Positions 1 to 8,373 of a stretch of 39,871 bases of DNA are shown here, in pieces. The stretch spans positions 1 through 39,871 of the forward strand of contig JAJYAH010000003.1 in assembly GCA_021779635.1 (NCBI GenBank), written 5' to 3'. How positions within the stretch are numbered: position 1 is the stretch's first letter; every line of letters starts with the position of its first letter. The notes beneath the pieces were generated by a model, which was not told where the DNA came from, made no database searches, and saw nothing but the letters and a program-made list of their open reading frames with translations. Both the position numbers and the translations under genes were made by a program. This DNA comes from Pseudomonadota bacterium. Lineage in GTDB: Bacteria > Pseudomonadota > Alphaproteobacteria > Rhizobiales > Xanthobacteraceae.

Positions 1-549
1 CGCCTTCACGGCCGTGCTGACGGTGGCGATCACGCGGGCGCCGCCCCATTTCGCCAGTTGCACCGCATAGTGGCCGACCGCGCCGGCGCCGCCGGTAACC
101 AGCACCGTCCGGCCCGCGACCGGCCCGTCGCCGAACAGGCAGCACCATGCCGTCATGCAGGGGATGCCCAGCGTGGCGCCGGCCGCAAAGGAAACATCAT
201 CCGGCAATGGCGTCACGAGCTGCTCGGCAAGCGAAATAGTTTCGGCCGCGGTGCCGAAGGCGCGGCCGTTGCGCTGTCCGTTGAAGAGCCAGACCCGTTG
301 ACCGACATGGAGGCGTGAGACCCCGTCGCCGACCTGGTCGACGATGCCGGCGCCATCGCTGTTGGGAATCACTCGGGGAAATTCCATGGCGCGATAGCTG
401 CCGGCGCGACGGCCGACATCGGCGGGATTGACGCCGGAGGCCTCCAGCCGGACGCGAACCTCGCCCGGACCGGCCACCGGCGTCGGCATCTCGCCAAGGG
501 TCAGCACCTCAGGCGCGGCACCGGTTCGCTCGTACCAGACGGCTTTCAT
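1..549 (-). CDS. NADPH:quinone reductase / zinc-type alcohol dehydrogenase-like protein (3' part cut off by the window)
   Basis: Reading leftward from the ATG at 549, the frame stays open for 183 codons to the window edge, so the C-terminal half is missing. The protein begins MKAVWYERTGAAPEVL, which is typical of the medium-chain dehydrogenase/quinone oxidoreductase superfamily. It has the GroES-like N-terminal domain (ASGVNPADVG, IPNSDGAGIVDQVGDGV) and enters the Rossmann domain with the nucleotide-binding signature VLVTGGAGAVGHYAVQLAKW. No structural zinc-binding cysteine cluster is visible in the part present, which favours the zeta-crystallin/QOR type that reduces quinones or enones with NADPH. 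It starts 16 bases after the stop of the SDR gene on the same strand, so the two are probably co-transcribed. The physiological substrate cannot be told from sequence. Confidence 0.88.
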   Translation of the reverse strand, partial: MKAVWYERTGAAPEVLTLGEMPTPVAGPGEVRVRLEASGVNPADVGRRAGSYRAMEFPRVIPNSDGAGIVDQVGDGVSRLHVGQRVWLFNGQRNGRAFGTAAETISLAEQLVTPLPDDVSFAAGATLGIPCMTAWCCLFGDGPVAGRTVLVTGGAGAVGHYAVQLAKWGGARVIATVSTAVKA

Positions 550-565
550 TTCAGGCCGCCTTTGT

Positions 566-1351
566 TCAGAGCGTGCCCGGAAATGCGCCGCCATCGAGCA
601 GGATGTTCTGTCCGGTGATGAAGCCCGCCTTGGCGCCGCAGAGAAACGCGCAGGCCTGCCCGAATTCCTCGGGATCGCCGAAGCGTCCGGCCGGATTGAG
701 CTTGGCACGTTCCGCCAGCAACTGATCCACCGTGATGCCGCGCTTATCGGCGTCCATCTTCGAAACCGGGCCGCGCAGGCGATCGGTATCGAAAGGACCC
801 GGCAACAACCCGTTGATGGTGACGTTGGCAATCACGGTCTTGCGCGAAATCCCTGCGACGAAGCCGGTGAGGCCGGTGCGCGCGCCATTGGACAATCCGA
901 GCACCTCGATCGGCGCCTTCACCGCGGCGGACGTGATGTTGACGATGCGGCCGAATTTGCGCGCCATCATGCCGTCGACCGTCGCCTTGATCAGTTCGAT
1001 CGGCGTCAGCATGTTGGCGTCGAGCGCCTTGATCCAGTCGTCGCGGGTCCAGTTGCGGAAATCGCCCGGCGGCGGGCCGCCGGCATTGTTGATCAGGATA
1101 TCCGGGTCCGGACAGGCTTTCAGCGCGGCCTCGCGGCCGGCCGGCGTGGTGATGTCGCCGGCGACTTCCGTCACCGTGACGCCGGGATGGGCTTTGCGTA
1201 TTTCGCTGGCTGTTTTTGCGAGCGCCTCGGCGCCGCGCGCGGTCACCGTGACATGCACGCCTTCGGCGGCCAGCGCCATGGCGCAGGCGCGGCCGAGGCC
1301 CTTGCTGGAGGCGCAAACGATGGCACGGCGGCCTTTGATCCCAAGATCCAC
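566..1351 (-). CDS. SDR family NAD(P)-dependent oxidoreductase
   Basis: Classical short-chain dehydrogenase, 261 residues. The cofactor motif is an altered TGxxxGxG (CASSKGLGRA), the NNAG motif is present (LINNAGGPPPG), and the C-terminal FITGQNILLDGG is the usual SDR ending. The catalytic region is unusual: after the serine region NITSAAVKA the expected YxxxK reads SNGARTG, so the tyrosine and lysine are replaced. This places it with divergent SDRs and the usual chemistry is uncertain. I chose the GTG at 1351 (protein starts VDLGIKGRRA) because a GGGAG ribosome site lies seven bases upstream and family members commonly begin MDLGIKG; a start at 1405 would add 18 residues. It sits between cvpA and the quinone reductase gene on the same strand. 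Confidence 0.88.
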   Translation of the reverse strand: MDLGIKGRRAIVCASSKGLGRACAMALAAEGVHVTVTARGAEALAKTASEIRKAHPGVTVTEVAGDITTPAGREAALKACPDPDILINNAGGPPPGDFRNWTRDDWIKALDANMLTPIELIKATVDGMMARKFGRIVNITSAAVKAPIEVLGLSNGARTGLTGFVAGISRKTVIANVTINGLLPGPFDTDRLRGPVSKMDADKRGITVDQLLAERAKLNPAGRFGDPEEFGQACAFLCGAKAGFITGQNILLDGGAFPGTL

Positions 1352-1492
1352 AGTTTCACTCCCGTATGTCCGTTTCTTGAAGTCCGGTCCGGCCACTGTA
1401 GCCAACCCGGACGGCCCTGATAAGGGATGACGGCACGGCCGAAATGCATATCAGGGAAAGGATGCGGTGCCTGCGGCGACCAGCGCCCGGCC

Positions 1493-2008
1493 TTATATCC
1501 GCTGGTCTTTTTTCAGCCGGTCGATCGTGGCCGCGACCTCCGGCGGCAGCGATCGGAAGCCTCTTTGGCCGGCCGCCGACAAGAGCGGCCGCAGCTGCGA
1601 ACCGTTCAGGAACGCCGGCTGGCGGTCGGGCGGAATGAGCTGATCGAAAACCAGTACCAGCGTGACGGCGACCAGGCCGAGGCGCAACGCCCCAAGCGCA
1701 GCACCAGCCAGGCGATCTCCGATCCCGGCGCCCGGCCCGATGGTCTCATCGAGCTCCATTCGCATCAGCTTGCCCAGCGCGATGCCGACGATCAGAAAAA
1801 TTCCGAACAGCAGCAACGAATTCTGCGTCAGCGGCGAGTTGGCGTTGCCGCCGATCCGGGGAGACAGCAGCGACATCGCCCAGACCGCGATCGGCATCGC
1901 GATCAGATAGGCCAGTATCGTCACCGCGCTGCGCAGCAATCCGGCGTTGAAGCCGGTGACCACGGCAACAACCAATCCGATAGTGACCACGGCATCGAAG
2001 CTGTTCAT
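1493..2008 (-). CDS. cvpA: CvpA family membrane protein
   Basis: A 171-residue integral membrane protein with about four hydrophobic segments (near residues 5-22, 26-48, 62-82 and 105-125) and a hydrophilic C-terminus ending in PPEVAATIDRLKKDQR. This layout and the opening MNSFDAVVTIGLVVAVVTGF match the CvpA/colicin V production family, whose exact function in most bacteria is undefined but linked to envelope homeostasis and biofilm. The ATG at 2008 has an AAGG ribosome site six bases upstream; a TTG two codons earlier is less likely. In many proteobacteria cvpA is followed by purF. Here the next gene is an SDR and purF is absent from the window. Confidence 0.85.
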   Translation of the reverse strand: MNSFDAVVTIGLVVAVVTGFNAGLLRSAVTILAYLIAMPIAVWAMSLLSPRIGGNANSPLTQNSLLLFGIFLIVGIALGKLMRMELDETIGPGAGIGDRLAGAALGALRLGLVAVTLVLVFDQLIPPDRQPAFLNGSQLRPLLSAAGQRGFRSLPPEVAATIDRLKKDQRI

Positions 2009-2058
2009 GGGCAACCTTCGGGTGTCGGCTGTTGGTCAACAAACCGGGTTCGAGATCG

Positions 2059-2164
2059 CTAGAGCATGATCCGGAAAAGTGGGTACCGGTTTTCCGAAAA
2101 AGATCATGCTCGAACAGAAAGATAGAGCGAGATGGCGATTCGACGAAAAGCCATCTCGCTCTAG
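2059..2164 (+). repeat. 106-bp double-hairpin repeat element, copy 1
   Basis: The element is bounded by CTAG on both sides and consists of two adjacent palindromes. The left hairpin pairs GAGCATGATC with GATCATGCTC around an inner palindrome containing GGTACC. The right hairpin pairs AGAGCGAGATGGC with GCCATCTCGCTCT. The reverse complement occurs at 32019-32124 with one mismatch in 106 bases. The ends read CTAGAGC...GCTCTAG, so the element has short terminal inverted repeats like a MITE. No coding capacity. It lies in the divergent region between cvpA and comEC. Confidence 0.93.
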
Positions 2165-2247
2165 AATTGTCCGCTTCAATCAACGCGCGTCGCTACTGAA
2201 CGGCCACATCTGACCTGAAGGATGATGGCTTTGAGTTGAATCGATTT

Positions 2248-2371
2248 CACCTCGCCCCGCTTGCGGGGAGAGGTCGGCGCGTAGCGCCGGGTGAGGGGGC
2301 TTATCCGCGAGTCCGAACTTGCGGAGAGGTCCCCTCACCCCGACCCTCTCCCCGCAAGCGAGGCGAGGGAG
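2248..2371. repeat. Palindromic intergenic repeat of the CCCTCACCC...CTCTCCCC type
   Basis: The left arm (from CACCTCGCCCCGCTTGCGG to the gtgagggg near 2291-2298) is complementary, with a few mismatches, to the right arm at 2330-2371 (cccctcaccccgaccctctc onward). Each arm also contains its own small GC hairpin (CCCCGCTTGCGGGG). I recall this as a widespread intergenic repeat in Bradyrhizobium and relatives. It is in frame with comEC and artificially lengthens that reading frame at its 5' end. Confidence 0.8.
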
Positions 2372-2547
2372 AAGGGGTCCCGCCGCCTCAATCTAGACTA
2401 GCTGCCCCAACCTCGCTCGCAAATCGGCGACGAACGGAGCGTCGCCCGCGAATTTGGGCTTTTCCAACATTCTGCTTCCGTTCCGCTTTTCACCACAGGA
2501 CACGCCACGGTAGCCTCGCGGTGCGCAGGGAGTACGGGGGCGGCCGG

Positions 2548-4824
2548 ATGCCGGAGTCGGGCGGGGCGCGGACGCGGGGCTATGCGGGGACTTGGCCCCC
2601 GCGCGAAGCCGTGCGGGCGGCCGGCATCGCCCCGCCAGGAGCCAACGCCTGGCCGGCATTCGTCGATAAATTACGCGAATGGGCGCGCGCCGAGGCAGGT
2701 GCCGGCCGCTTGCTGCCTTGGGTGCCGGTCGGGTTCGGCGCCGGCATTGCCGGCTATTTCGCCGCTGATCATGAACCGGTCCTGTCGGTCGCCGCTCTTA
2801 CGGCCGCCGGCATTTGCGTGGCGGCCTTTTTGTTGCGGCGGCAAAAGCTGTTCCCGCTCGCCGTGATGATAGCTGCCATCGCGGCGGGTTTTGCAACGGC
2901 GACGTGGAAGACCGCGCGGATCGCGCACGGTGTCCTGGCGCGACCGATGTATTCGGTGTCGCTTTCCGGTTTCGTTGAGGCGCGCGATATCCGCGAGCGC
3001 ACCGACCGGTTCGTGCTGCGCGTCGCGCACATGGAAGCCCCGCGCGCGACGATCCAGCTGGAGCGCGTGCGCCTGTCGGTTCGCAAAGGTACGGCCCCCG
3101 ACGTCGGCAGCTTTGTCGAATTGAAGGCGCGGTTGCAGCCGCCGCTCGCGCCATTGCGGCCCGGCAGTTATGACTTTGGCCGCGACATGTTTTTCCAGGG
3201 CATCGGCGCGTCGGGTTTCGTGACCGGCTCCATCAAGACCGTGGCGCCGCCGGTCAGCGGCGGCCTGTCGTTGCGGTACGCCGCATTCATGCAGGGGCTG
3301 CGTGATGCGATCGACGCACGGATACGGACCACGCTTGATGGCGACAAACGCGCCATCGCGACCGCCCTATTGACGGGCCGCCGCGACGCCATCACCGCGC
3401 CGGTGAATGATGCGATGTTCATTTCCGGCCTCGGGCACGTGCTCTCGATTTCCGGATACCACATGGCGGTCGTGGCCGGCGTGGTGTTCTTCACGGTCCG
3501 CGCGCTGCTGGCGCTGATCCCCGCGCTGACCGTCTCGTTTCCGATCAAGAAATCGGCGGCGGCCGCAGCGCTGGCCGCCGCCGCTTTTTATCTGTTGTTG
3601 TCCGGCTCCGACGTCGCGACCCAGCGTTCGTTCTTCATGACAGCGGTGGTGCTGATTGCGGTCATCGTCGACCGCCGCGCCGTGACGTTCCGAACGCTCG
3701 CGGTGGCGGCCATGATCGTGCTGGCGCTGGCGCTGGAGGCGCTGGTGCATCCGAGCTTCCAGATGTCCTTCGCCGCAACACTGGGGCTGGTCGCGCTGGT
3801 GCAGATCGGGATGCCGCGCCTGTTTGCCTCGCCCGACAATTCGGCCACCGCAAAGGTGGCGTTATGGGGCGGGCGGGAGCTCATGACGCTGACGTTGGCG
3901 TCGCTGGTGGCGGGGCTTGCGACCACGCCCTATGCCGCCTTTCATTTTCACCGGGTGACGCCCTACGGCGTCCTTGCCAATCTGGCGGCGATGCCGGTGG
4001 TGTCGGCGGTGGTGATGCCGGCGGGCATGCTTGGCCTGGTCGCGATGCCGTTCGGTTTCGACGGTTTCTTCTGGTGGCTGATGGGCATCGGTATCGACTG
4101 GATGATCGCGGTGACGGAGTGGGTCGCCGCATTGCCGGGCGCCATCGGCCGCATGGCGGCCTTCGGGATCGGTCCGCTGATCGCAGCCACCGTCGGGATT
4201 ATCCTGCTTGGGCTATTACGGACGCCGCTGCGCTGGTCCGGTGCCGTCGTGCTGGTGCTTTCCGTGATTTGGGCGCTGGCGGTGCCGCAGCCCGATGTTC
4301 TGATTTCCGGGGATGGCCACAATGTCGGGGTCCGCGGCAAAGACGGCCGGTTGCATCTGATGCGGACCGCCAAGGATGCGTTCCTGCTGAAGGAATGGCT
4401 GGCCGCTGACGCCGATTCGAGGCTCGGCGTGGATCCTTCGCTCTCGGAAGGCGTCTCGTGCGACGAAGCGGGCTGCGTGGCGCAATTGGCGGATGATACG
4501 CTGGTTGCACTGGCGCTGCGGCCTGAGGCGCTGGCGGACGATTGCGAGCGCGCCGCGCTGGTGGTGACGGCACGGCAGCCACCGCCAGCCTGTCCACCGC
4601 CGGTGGTCGACCTCGATCGGTTGCGAAGGCAGGGCGCGATGGCCCTGCAGCGAACCCGCAACGGATTTACGGTCGCCGCCGTCAAGCCGAAAGGCGTCGA
4701 TCGGCCCTGGTCGCCGGCGGTCGAGGGTGGCACCGAGAACGAAACAACGCTTGCGCCACGTCCCGTGCCACCCCGAGCCGTCGATGCGACGCCACCGGAA
4801 GCGGACCAGCAGGCGGACGAGTGA
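2548..4824 (+). CDS. comEC: ComEC/Rec2 family DNA-uptake channel protein
   Basis: Inner-membrane protein of the competence family, which forms the channel for single-stranded DNA entry. About 758 residues from the ATG at 2548 (MPESGGARTRG). It shows an N-terminal hydrophobic pair, an OB-fold-like region (VSLSGFVEARDIRERTDRFVL), then the polytopic Competence domain with family signatures HVLSISGYHMAVVAGVVFF, SGSDVATQRSFFM and HPSFQMSFAATLGLVAL. The C-terminal domain lacks the HxHxDH metal site of a working metallo-beta-lactamase. The frame is open back to 2236 but runs through a repeat, so the start lies downstream; the GTG at 2521 is an alternative. It converges with lexA. Natural transformation is not implied by this gene alone. 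Confidence 0.87.
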   Translation: MPESGGARTRGYAGTWPPREAVRAAGIAPPGANAWPAFVDKLREWARAEAGAGRLLPWVPVGFGAGIAGYFAADHEPVLSVAALTAAGICVAAFLLRRQKLFPLAVMIAAIAAGFATATWKTARIAHGVLARPMYSVSLSGFVEARDIRERTDRFVLRVAHMEAPRATIQLERVRLSVRKGTAPDVGSFVELKARLQPPLAPLRPGSYDFGRDMFFQGIGASGFVTGSIKTVAPPVSGGLSLRYAAFMQGLRDAIDARIRTTLDGDKRAIATALLTGRRDAITAPVNDAMFISGLGHVLSISGYHMAVVAGVVFFTVRALLALIPALTVSFPIKKSAAAAALAAAAFYLLLSGSDVATQRSFFMTAVVLIAVIVDRRAVTFRTLAVAAMIVLALALEALVHPSFQMSFAATLGLVALVQIGMPRLFASPDNSATAKVALWGGRELMTLTLASLVAGLATTPYAAFHFHRVTPYGVLANLAAMPVVSAVVMPAGMLGLVAMPFGFDGFFWWLMGIGIDWMIAVTEWVAALPGAIGRMAAFGIGPLIAATVGIILLGLLRTPLRWSGAVVLVLSVIWALAVPQPDVLISGDGHNVGVRGKDGRLHLMRTAKDAFLLKEWLAADADSRLGVDPSLSEGVSCDEAGCVAQLADDTLVALALRPEALADDCERAALVVTARQPPPACPPPVVDLDRLRRQGAMALQRTRNGFTVAAVKPKGVDRPWSPAVEGGTENETTLAPRPVPPRAVDATPPEADQQADE

Positions 4825-4949
4825 ACTTGCGGTCACTACCCGCCACCAGGTCTTGAGGTCTTGCCTCCGGCGAGCCCAATGTCAGGCTCCAGCGGTTGGT
4901 TCAGTACATGCCGAAGTTCCGATTTCTTACGAACGCCGGAGAATACTGG

Positions 4950-4971
4950 ATGCCCCGCTTTCGCGGGGCAT
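4950..4971. terminator. GC hairpin between the converging comEC and lexA genes
   Basis: ATGCCCCGC, loop TTTC, GCGGGGCAT: a perfect nine-base-pair stem with a four-base loop, between the comEC stop (4824) and the lexA stop (5006). There is no long T run on either side, so intrinsic termination is plausible but not proven. The sequence around it (tggatgccccgctttcgcgg) resembles a common dispersed repeat of this bacterial group, so it may equally be a repeat copy. Confidence 0.6.
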
Positions 4972-5005
4972 GACGGCCGAGGCGAGCAGCGCGGCGGCCA
5001 ACGAA

Positions 5006-5716
5006 TCAGTACTTCCGATAAAGCCCGATCAGCTTGCCCTGAATCTTGACCCGGTTCGGCGGCAGGATGCGCACTTCGTAAGATGTGTTGGCAGGCTCAA
5101 GTGCGATCGAGGCGCCGCGGCGGCGGAAGCGCTTCAACGTCGCTTCCTCTTCGTCGATCAGCGCCACCACGATATCGCCGGTCTCCGCGGTTTCGTTGCG
5201 CTGGATCAGCGCCATGTCGCCGTCGAGGATGCCGGCATCGACCATGGAGTCGCCGCGCACCTCAAGCGCGTAATGTTCGCCGGAACCAAGCATGTCCGGC
5301 GGTACGCTGATGGTGTGGCTGCGGGTCTGCAAAGCCTCGATCGGCGTACCGGCGGCGATGCGGCCCATGACCGGCACCGCGACCGGGCGGTTGCCATCGT
5401 CCTCCGAGCTGCCACCGCTGCCGCTTCGGACCTTGCCGAGCGTGCCTTCGATGACACTGGGCGTGAAGCCGCGACGGCCATTGCCGTTGCCGCTGGCCGA
5501 GAGCTCAGGAAGCTTGATGACTTCGATAGCGCGGGCTCGGTTGGGAAGGCGGCGAATGAAACCGCGCTCTTCCAGGGCGGTGATAAGCCGGTGGATACCG
5601 GACTTCGATCGTAGATCCAGCGCGTCCTTCATCTCGTCAAAGGACGGCGGAACGCCGGATTCCTTCAGGCGTTCGCTGATGAATCGCAGCAGCTCATATT
5701 GTTTGCGCGTGAGCAT
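5006..5716 (-). CDS. lexA: LexA SOS repressor/autoprotease
   Basis: Transcriptional repressor of the SOS DNA-damage response, 236 residues. The N-terminal winged helix-turn-helix covers roughly residues 1-65 ([17 protein letters not shown] ... [16 protein letters not shown]). The C-terminal S24 peptidase domain has the self-cleavage bond Ala122-Gly123 (GRIAAGTP), nucleophile Ser157 ([10 protein letters not shown]) and base Lys195 (EATLKRF). RecA bound to single-stranded DNA triggers cleavage. The ATG at 5716 gives the canonical MLTRKQ start; the open frame extends 23 codons further without homology. An SOS box lies at 5841-5855, about 125 bases upstream, so autoregulation is expected. It follows moeA on the same strand. 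Confidence 0.97.
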   Translation of the reverse strand: MLTRKQYELLRFISERLKESGVPPSFDEMKDALDLRSKSGIHRLITALEERGFIRRLPNRARAIEVIKLPELSASGNGNGRRGFTPSVIEGTLGKVRSGSGGSSEDDGNRPVAVPVMGRIAAGTPIEALQTRSHTISVPPDMLGSGEHYALEVRGDSMVDAGILDGDMALIQRNETAETGDIVVALIDEEEATLKRFRRRGASIALEPANTSYEVRILPPNRVKIQGKLIGLYRKY

Positions 5717-5840
5717 CTCAACCAATCCCCAATTTTTCCATCCCGAAGCCGATGGTGCCGTTCGATTCCCAGACGCCGGAGCCAAAGATCGCCATTTGCA
5801 GGCGTCAATACTCGAAACAAATCATGAACGAACACTATAT

Positions 5841-5855
5841 GTTCCATATGTGTTC
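5841..5855 (-). promoter_or_regulatory. LexA-binding SOS box upstream of lexA
   Basis: GTTCCATATGTGTTC is an exact GTTC-N7-GTTC direct repeat, the operator form known for alphaproteobacterial LexA. A further GAAC at 5830-5833 is spaced seven bases before the first GTTC, giving an overlapping GAAC-N7-GTTC. The site is in the moeA-lexA gap upstream of the lexA start, so lexA autoregulation is the natural reading. Binding itself is inferred. Confidence 0.85.
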
Positions 5856-5915
5856 CGCAACCACTTAATTTCTCGTCAACAAAGTGAGGCTTTGCCGAAA
5901 CGGCGGCTTCAGAGA

Positions 5916-7127
5916 TCAGCCTGGCAGCCGCAGGAAGCTGCAGGACGACCCAGCGGCCGCGGCGGGCGCAAACGGTGCACGGATCACAAGCGCCTGTGCC
6001 GCAGCGAGATTCCCCAACAGCGAGCTGTCCTGATGGTTGACCATGGTGGCCACGAGGACGCCGTCGCTGCGCACCTCGAGACGGGCGCGCAGATAATCTT
6101 CACGCATGTCATTGGCGGCGACCGGACGCCCGAGCAGCGCCGTCTCGCTGACGTGATGGATGTCGGCGCGGCCGGACAAGGCGCGAATCAACGGCACCAG
6201 AAACAGGAACCCGCAGACATAGGCGGACACCGGATTGCCGGGCAGGCCGATCACCCGCATGCCGCCGAGCCGTCCATGCATCATCGGCTTGCCCGGACGC
6301 ATCGCGATCCGCCAGAACGCCATGGCGACGCCTTCGGCTTCCAGCGACTGCTTGACCAGATCATGGTCGCCGACCGAGGCGCCGCCAGTGGTGATGAGGA
6401 TGTCAGCGCCAGAGTCGCGGGCGGTGCGGATGCCGCGCGTGGTGGCCTCGACGGTGTCGGCGGCAATGCCGAGGTCGATGGTTTCGGCGCCTTCGCCGCG
6501 CGCGAGCGCCCGTAGCCCGTAGCCGTTGGAATAGACGATCTGACCCGGGCCCGGGGTTGAGCCCGGCATCACCAGTTCGTCGCCGGTGGCGAGCAGTGCG
6601 ACCTTCGGCCGCCGCCGCACCTCGAGTTCGGGATAATTCATGCTGGCGGCGAGGGAGAGATCACGGTCGGTGAGCCGGGTTCCGCGCTTCAGCAGGATAT
6701 CGCCTTTGCGAAAGTCGACGCCGGCGGGGCGGATGTGACGTCCCGGGATCGCGGCCTCCGTGATGGTGATGTCGCCGCCTTCAACCACGGTGTCTTCCTG
6801 GATGATGACGGCGTCGGCGGCATCCGGGATCACGCCGCCGGTGAAAATCCGCACCGCCTCGCCCACACCAACTGGCCTTTCGAACGGACGGCCCGCCGCG
6901 ACCTCGCCGATCACCTTGAGCCGCGCTGCCGCGTGCCGGGCGTCGGCCGATCGTACGGCATAGCCGTCCATTGCCGACATCGCCAGCGGCGGCTGGGTGC
7001 GCAACGCCGCGACGTCGCGCGCCAGCACGCGATGGTATGCCGCGTCGAGCACGATCATTTCTTCCGAGAGCGGCTCGGCACCTGCGAGAACCGCTGACAG
7101 CGCATCAGCAACCGGCATCAATGCCAC
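5916..7127 (-). CDS. moeA: Molybdopterin molybdenumtransferase MoeA
   Basis: Inserts molybdate into adenylylated molybdopterin, the last common step of molybdenum cofactor synthesis in the cytoplasm. 403 residues, the usual MoeA length. Diagnostic stretches are PPLAMSAMDGYAVR near residue 45, VRIFTGGVIPDAADAVI near 92, VALLATGDELV and the MPT-binding loop TTGGASVGDHD, then RPGKPMMHGRL and GLPGNPVSAYV. The GTG at 7127 has a GAGGAG ribosome site eight bases upstream; the ATG three codons later is too far from it. moaC, the other molybdopterin gene here, is 13.6 kb away on the same strand rather than next door. Confidence 0.96.
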   Translation of the reverse strand: MALMPVADALSAVLAGAEPLSEEMIVLDAAYHRVLARDVAALRTQPPLAMSAMDGYAVRSADARHAAARLKVIGEVAAGRPFERPVGVGEAVRIFTGGVIPDAADAVIIQEDTVVEGGDITITEAAIPGRHIRPAGVDFRKGDILLKRGTRLTDRDLSLAASMNYPELEVRRRPKVALLATGDELVMPGSTPGPGQIVYSNGYGLRALARGEGAETIDLGIAADTVEATTRGIRTARDSGADILITTGGASVGDHDLVKQSLEAEGVAMAFWRIAMRPGKPMMHGRLGGMRVIGLPGNPVSAYVCGFLFLVPLIRALSGRADIHHVSETALLGRPVAANDMREDYLRARLEVRSDGVLVATMVNHQDSSLLGNLAAAQALVIRAPFAPAAAAGSSCSFLRLPG

Positions 7128-7420
7128 GATAAATACTCCTCGACCGGTCCGCCCCTTTTTGCGACCGGATCAAACGTCTTTCTAGCGGAGAGCACGGGCG
7201 GAGGCAAAACCGTCCGGCGGCGCGCCGTGCCGGTGGAACATGGCAATACCTGTTCGCCGATGCGCTGTGCCGCCGCTCTCCATATCTCGATGGCGCCGCG
7301 ACCACCGCGCTGCCGTATCCATCGACAATCCCCGGTGACCAGTGCAGTCGCCGCGGCGACCGCGGACTCCGACGATCCGCTTGCCGAATGAACGTTGCTC
7401 GCGGCCATTGCCGGAAGTTG
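7128..7420. other. Intergenic region between moeA and vapB with no recognisable gene
   Basis: About 290 bases. Short open frames exist on both strands but none has a good ribosome site, a recognisable protein motif or a plausible composition. The stretch could be a decayed gene next to the moeA boundary of the accessory block, but I see no homology that would support naming it. Confidence 0.4.
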
Positions 7421-7450
7421 ATGTGTAGCATATAACCATATCATACACAT
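7421..7450 (+). promoter_or_regulatory. Palindromic operator candidate of the vapBC operon
   Basis: ATGTGTA at 7421-7427 is matched by TACACAT at 7444-7450, with an inner ATAT/ATAT symmetry in between. It ends 21 bases before the vapB start. VapB antitoxins usually bind such palindromes over their own promoter, alone or with VapC, so this is the likely autoregulatory site. The AT-rich centre could also hold the -10 region. Confidence 0.6.
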
Positions 7451-7471
7451 CACGGGAACGAAGCGACGCCG

Positions 7472-7675
7472 ATGCGCACCAATATTGAGATCGACGATAA
7501 GCTCATGGCGGAGGCGCAGAAGGCTTCGGGACAGGCAACCAAGAAGCAGACGGTAGAACAGGCGCTTCGTTTGCTGATCAGACTGCGACAGCAGCGGGAG
7601 GTTGGTGCGGCCTTCGGCAAATATCGCTGGCGCGGCGACCTCGCCCGCAGCCGCAAAGGCCGAGCAAGCGCGTGA
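7472..7675 (+). CDS. vapB: VapB-type antitoxin
   Basis: A 67-residue protein with the MRTNIEIDDKLMAEAQKASG opening of the VapB/DUF2191 family: a short beta strand and helices forming a ribbon-helix-helix DNA-binding dimer, then TKKQTVEQALRLLIRLRQQ. The C-terminal tail (FGKYRWRGDLARSRKGR) is the part that would wrap and inhibit the toxin. It overlaps vapC by four bases (GTGA), the usual translational coupling in type II toxin-antitoxin operons. It probably represses its own promoter through the palindrome at 7421-7450. The ribosome site upstream of the ATG is weak. Confidence 0.9.
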   Translation: MRTNIEIDDKLMAEAQKASGQATKKQTVEQALRLLIRLRQQREVGAAFGKYRWRGDLARSRKGRASA

Positions 7676-8073
7676 TCGTCGTTGACAGCAGCGTGTGGAT
7701 CGACTTCCTCAATGGCCGCGATAGGCCTCACGTTCGGCGCCTGCGCGCGGGGCTGGGAACGGACGAGATCGTCGTTGGGGATCTGATGCTTTGCGAAGTG
7801 CTGCAGGGCCTTGGAGGCGAGCGGGCGCCCCGAGAAGTCGAGGCTCTGCTGCGCCGCTTCGAAATTGTATCGATGGCCGGTGATGCGATCGCGGTCGTTG
7901 CGGCCCGCAATTTTCGCTCCCTGCGCAGGCGCGGCGTCACGGTTCGCAAGACCATCGACCTCTTGATCGGCACCTGGTGCATCGAGAACCGAAGGCCGCT
8001 GCTCCACAACGACAGCGATTTCCATCCGATGGCGCAGCATCTGGGCTTGATTGAGGTGCCGGCAACGGCGTGA
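7672..8073 (+). CDS. vapC: VapC-type PIN-domain ribonuclease toxin
   Basis: A 133-residue PIN-domain protein, the full length for the family. The acidic active-site residues that bind Mg2+ or Mn2+ are all visible: Asp5 in MIVVDSSVWIDFL, Glu42 in LMLCEVLQG, Asp96 in RKTIDLLIG and Asp114/Asp116 in LLHNDSDF. VapC toxins cleave tRNA or rRNA when freed from VapB and so arrest growth. Translation starts at a GTG overlapping the vapB stop. With an intact active site and an adjacent antitoxin this looks like a functional addiction module; its RNA target cannot be read from the sequence. Confidence 0.92.
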   Translation: MIVVDSSVWIDFLNGRDRPHVRRLRAGLGTDEIVVGDLMLCEVLQGLGGERAPREVEALLRRFEIVSMAGDAIAVVAARNFRSLRRRGVTVRKTIDLLIGTWCIENRRPLLHNDSDFHPMAQHLGLIEVPATA

Positions 8074-8271
8074 CGGCCGCCGCCGTAGTACAAGAATCGA
8101 ACGGGCTTCCTATTACTGCGGCAGCAGCCGCATCGATGCGGCTGTAACGCGACATGCGGCAGGGCGCGGCCATCGGTGGCCTCACAATCGCGAATCCATC
8201 GCTCGAAACGGCCCTGCAAACGCCTCGACACACCCTGCGCCTAAAAGCGAATTTCTCCAGCCGATTCAACC

Positions 8272-8331
8272 TGATTTGGGTCGTCCAGTCCTCTTCGCAA
8301 AAATATTCCTGTTCCCATTTGACCCAAATCA
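8272..8331. repeat. Inverted-repeat element (TGATTTGGGTC ... GACCCAAATCA)
   Basis: Perfect 11-base inverted repeats at 8272-8282 and 8321-8331 enclose 38 bases with the AT-rich core cttcgcaaaaatattcctg. I recall very similar sequences scattered between genes of Bradyrhizobium. No coding capacity. It lies 200 bases after vapC. Confidence 0.65.
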
Positions 8332-8373
8332 GCAGCATCCTTCGCGCTATCCCGCCTTGATAAGAGGGGCGTT

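Noticed and set aside
428..1420. 330-codon plus-strand frame opposite the SDR gene
   Set aside because: It is antisense to a clear SDR and has the Arg/His/Gly-rich composition of an overlapping GC-rich shadow frame.
2236..2547. N-terminal extension of comEC by about 104 codons
   Set aside because: The frame runs through the palindromic repeat at 2248-2371 and gives Arg/Pro-rich sequence unlike ComEC; the protein similarity starts after 2548.
7118..7453. Minus-strand open frames upstream of moeA
   Set aside because: They have no recognisable motif, overlap the moeA start and ribosome site, and their 5' end covers the vapBC operator.
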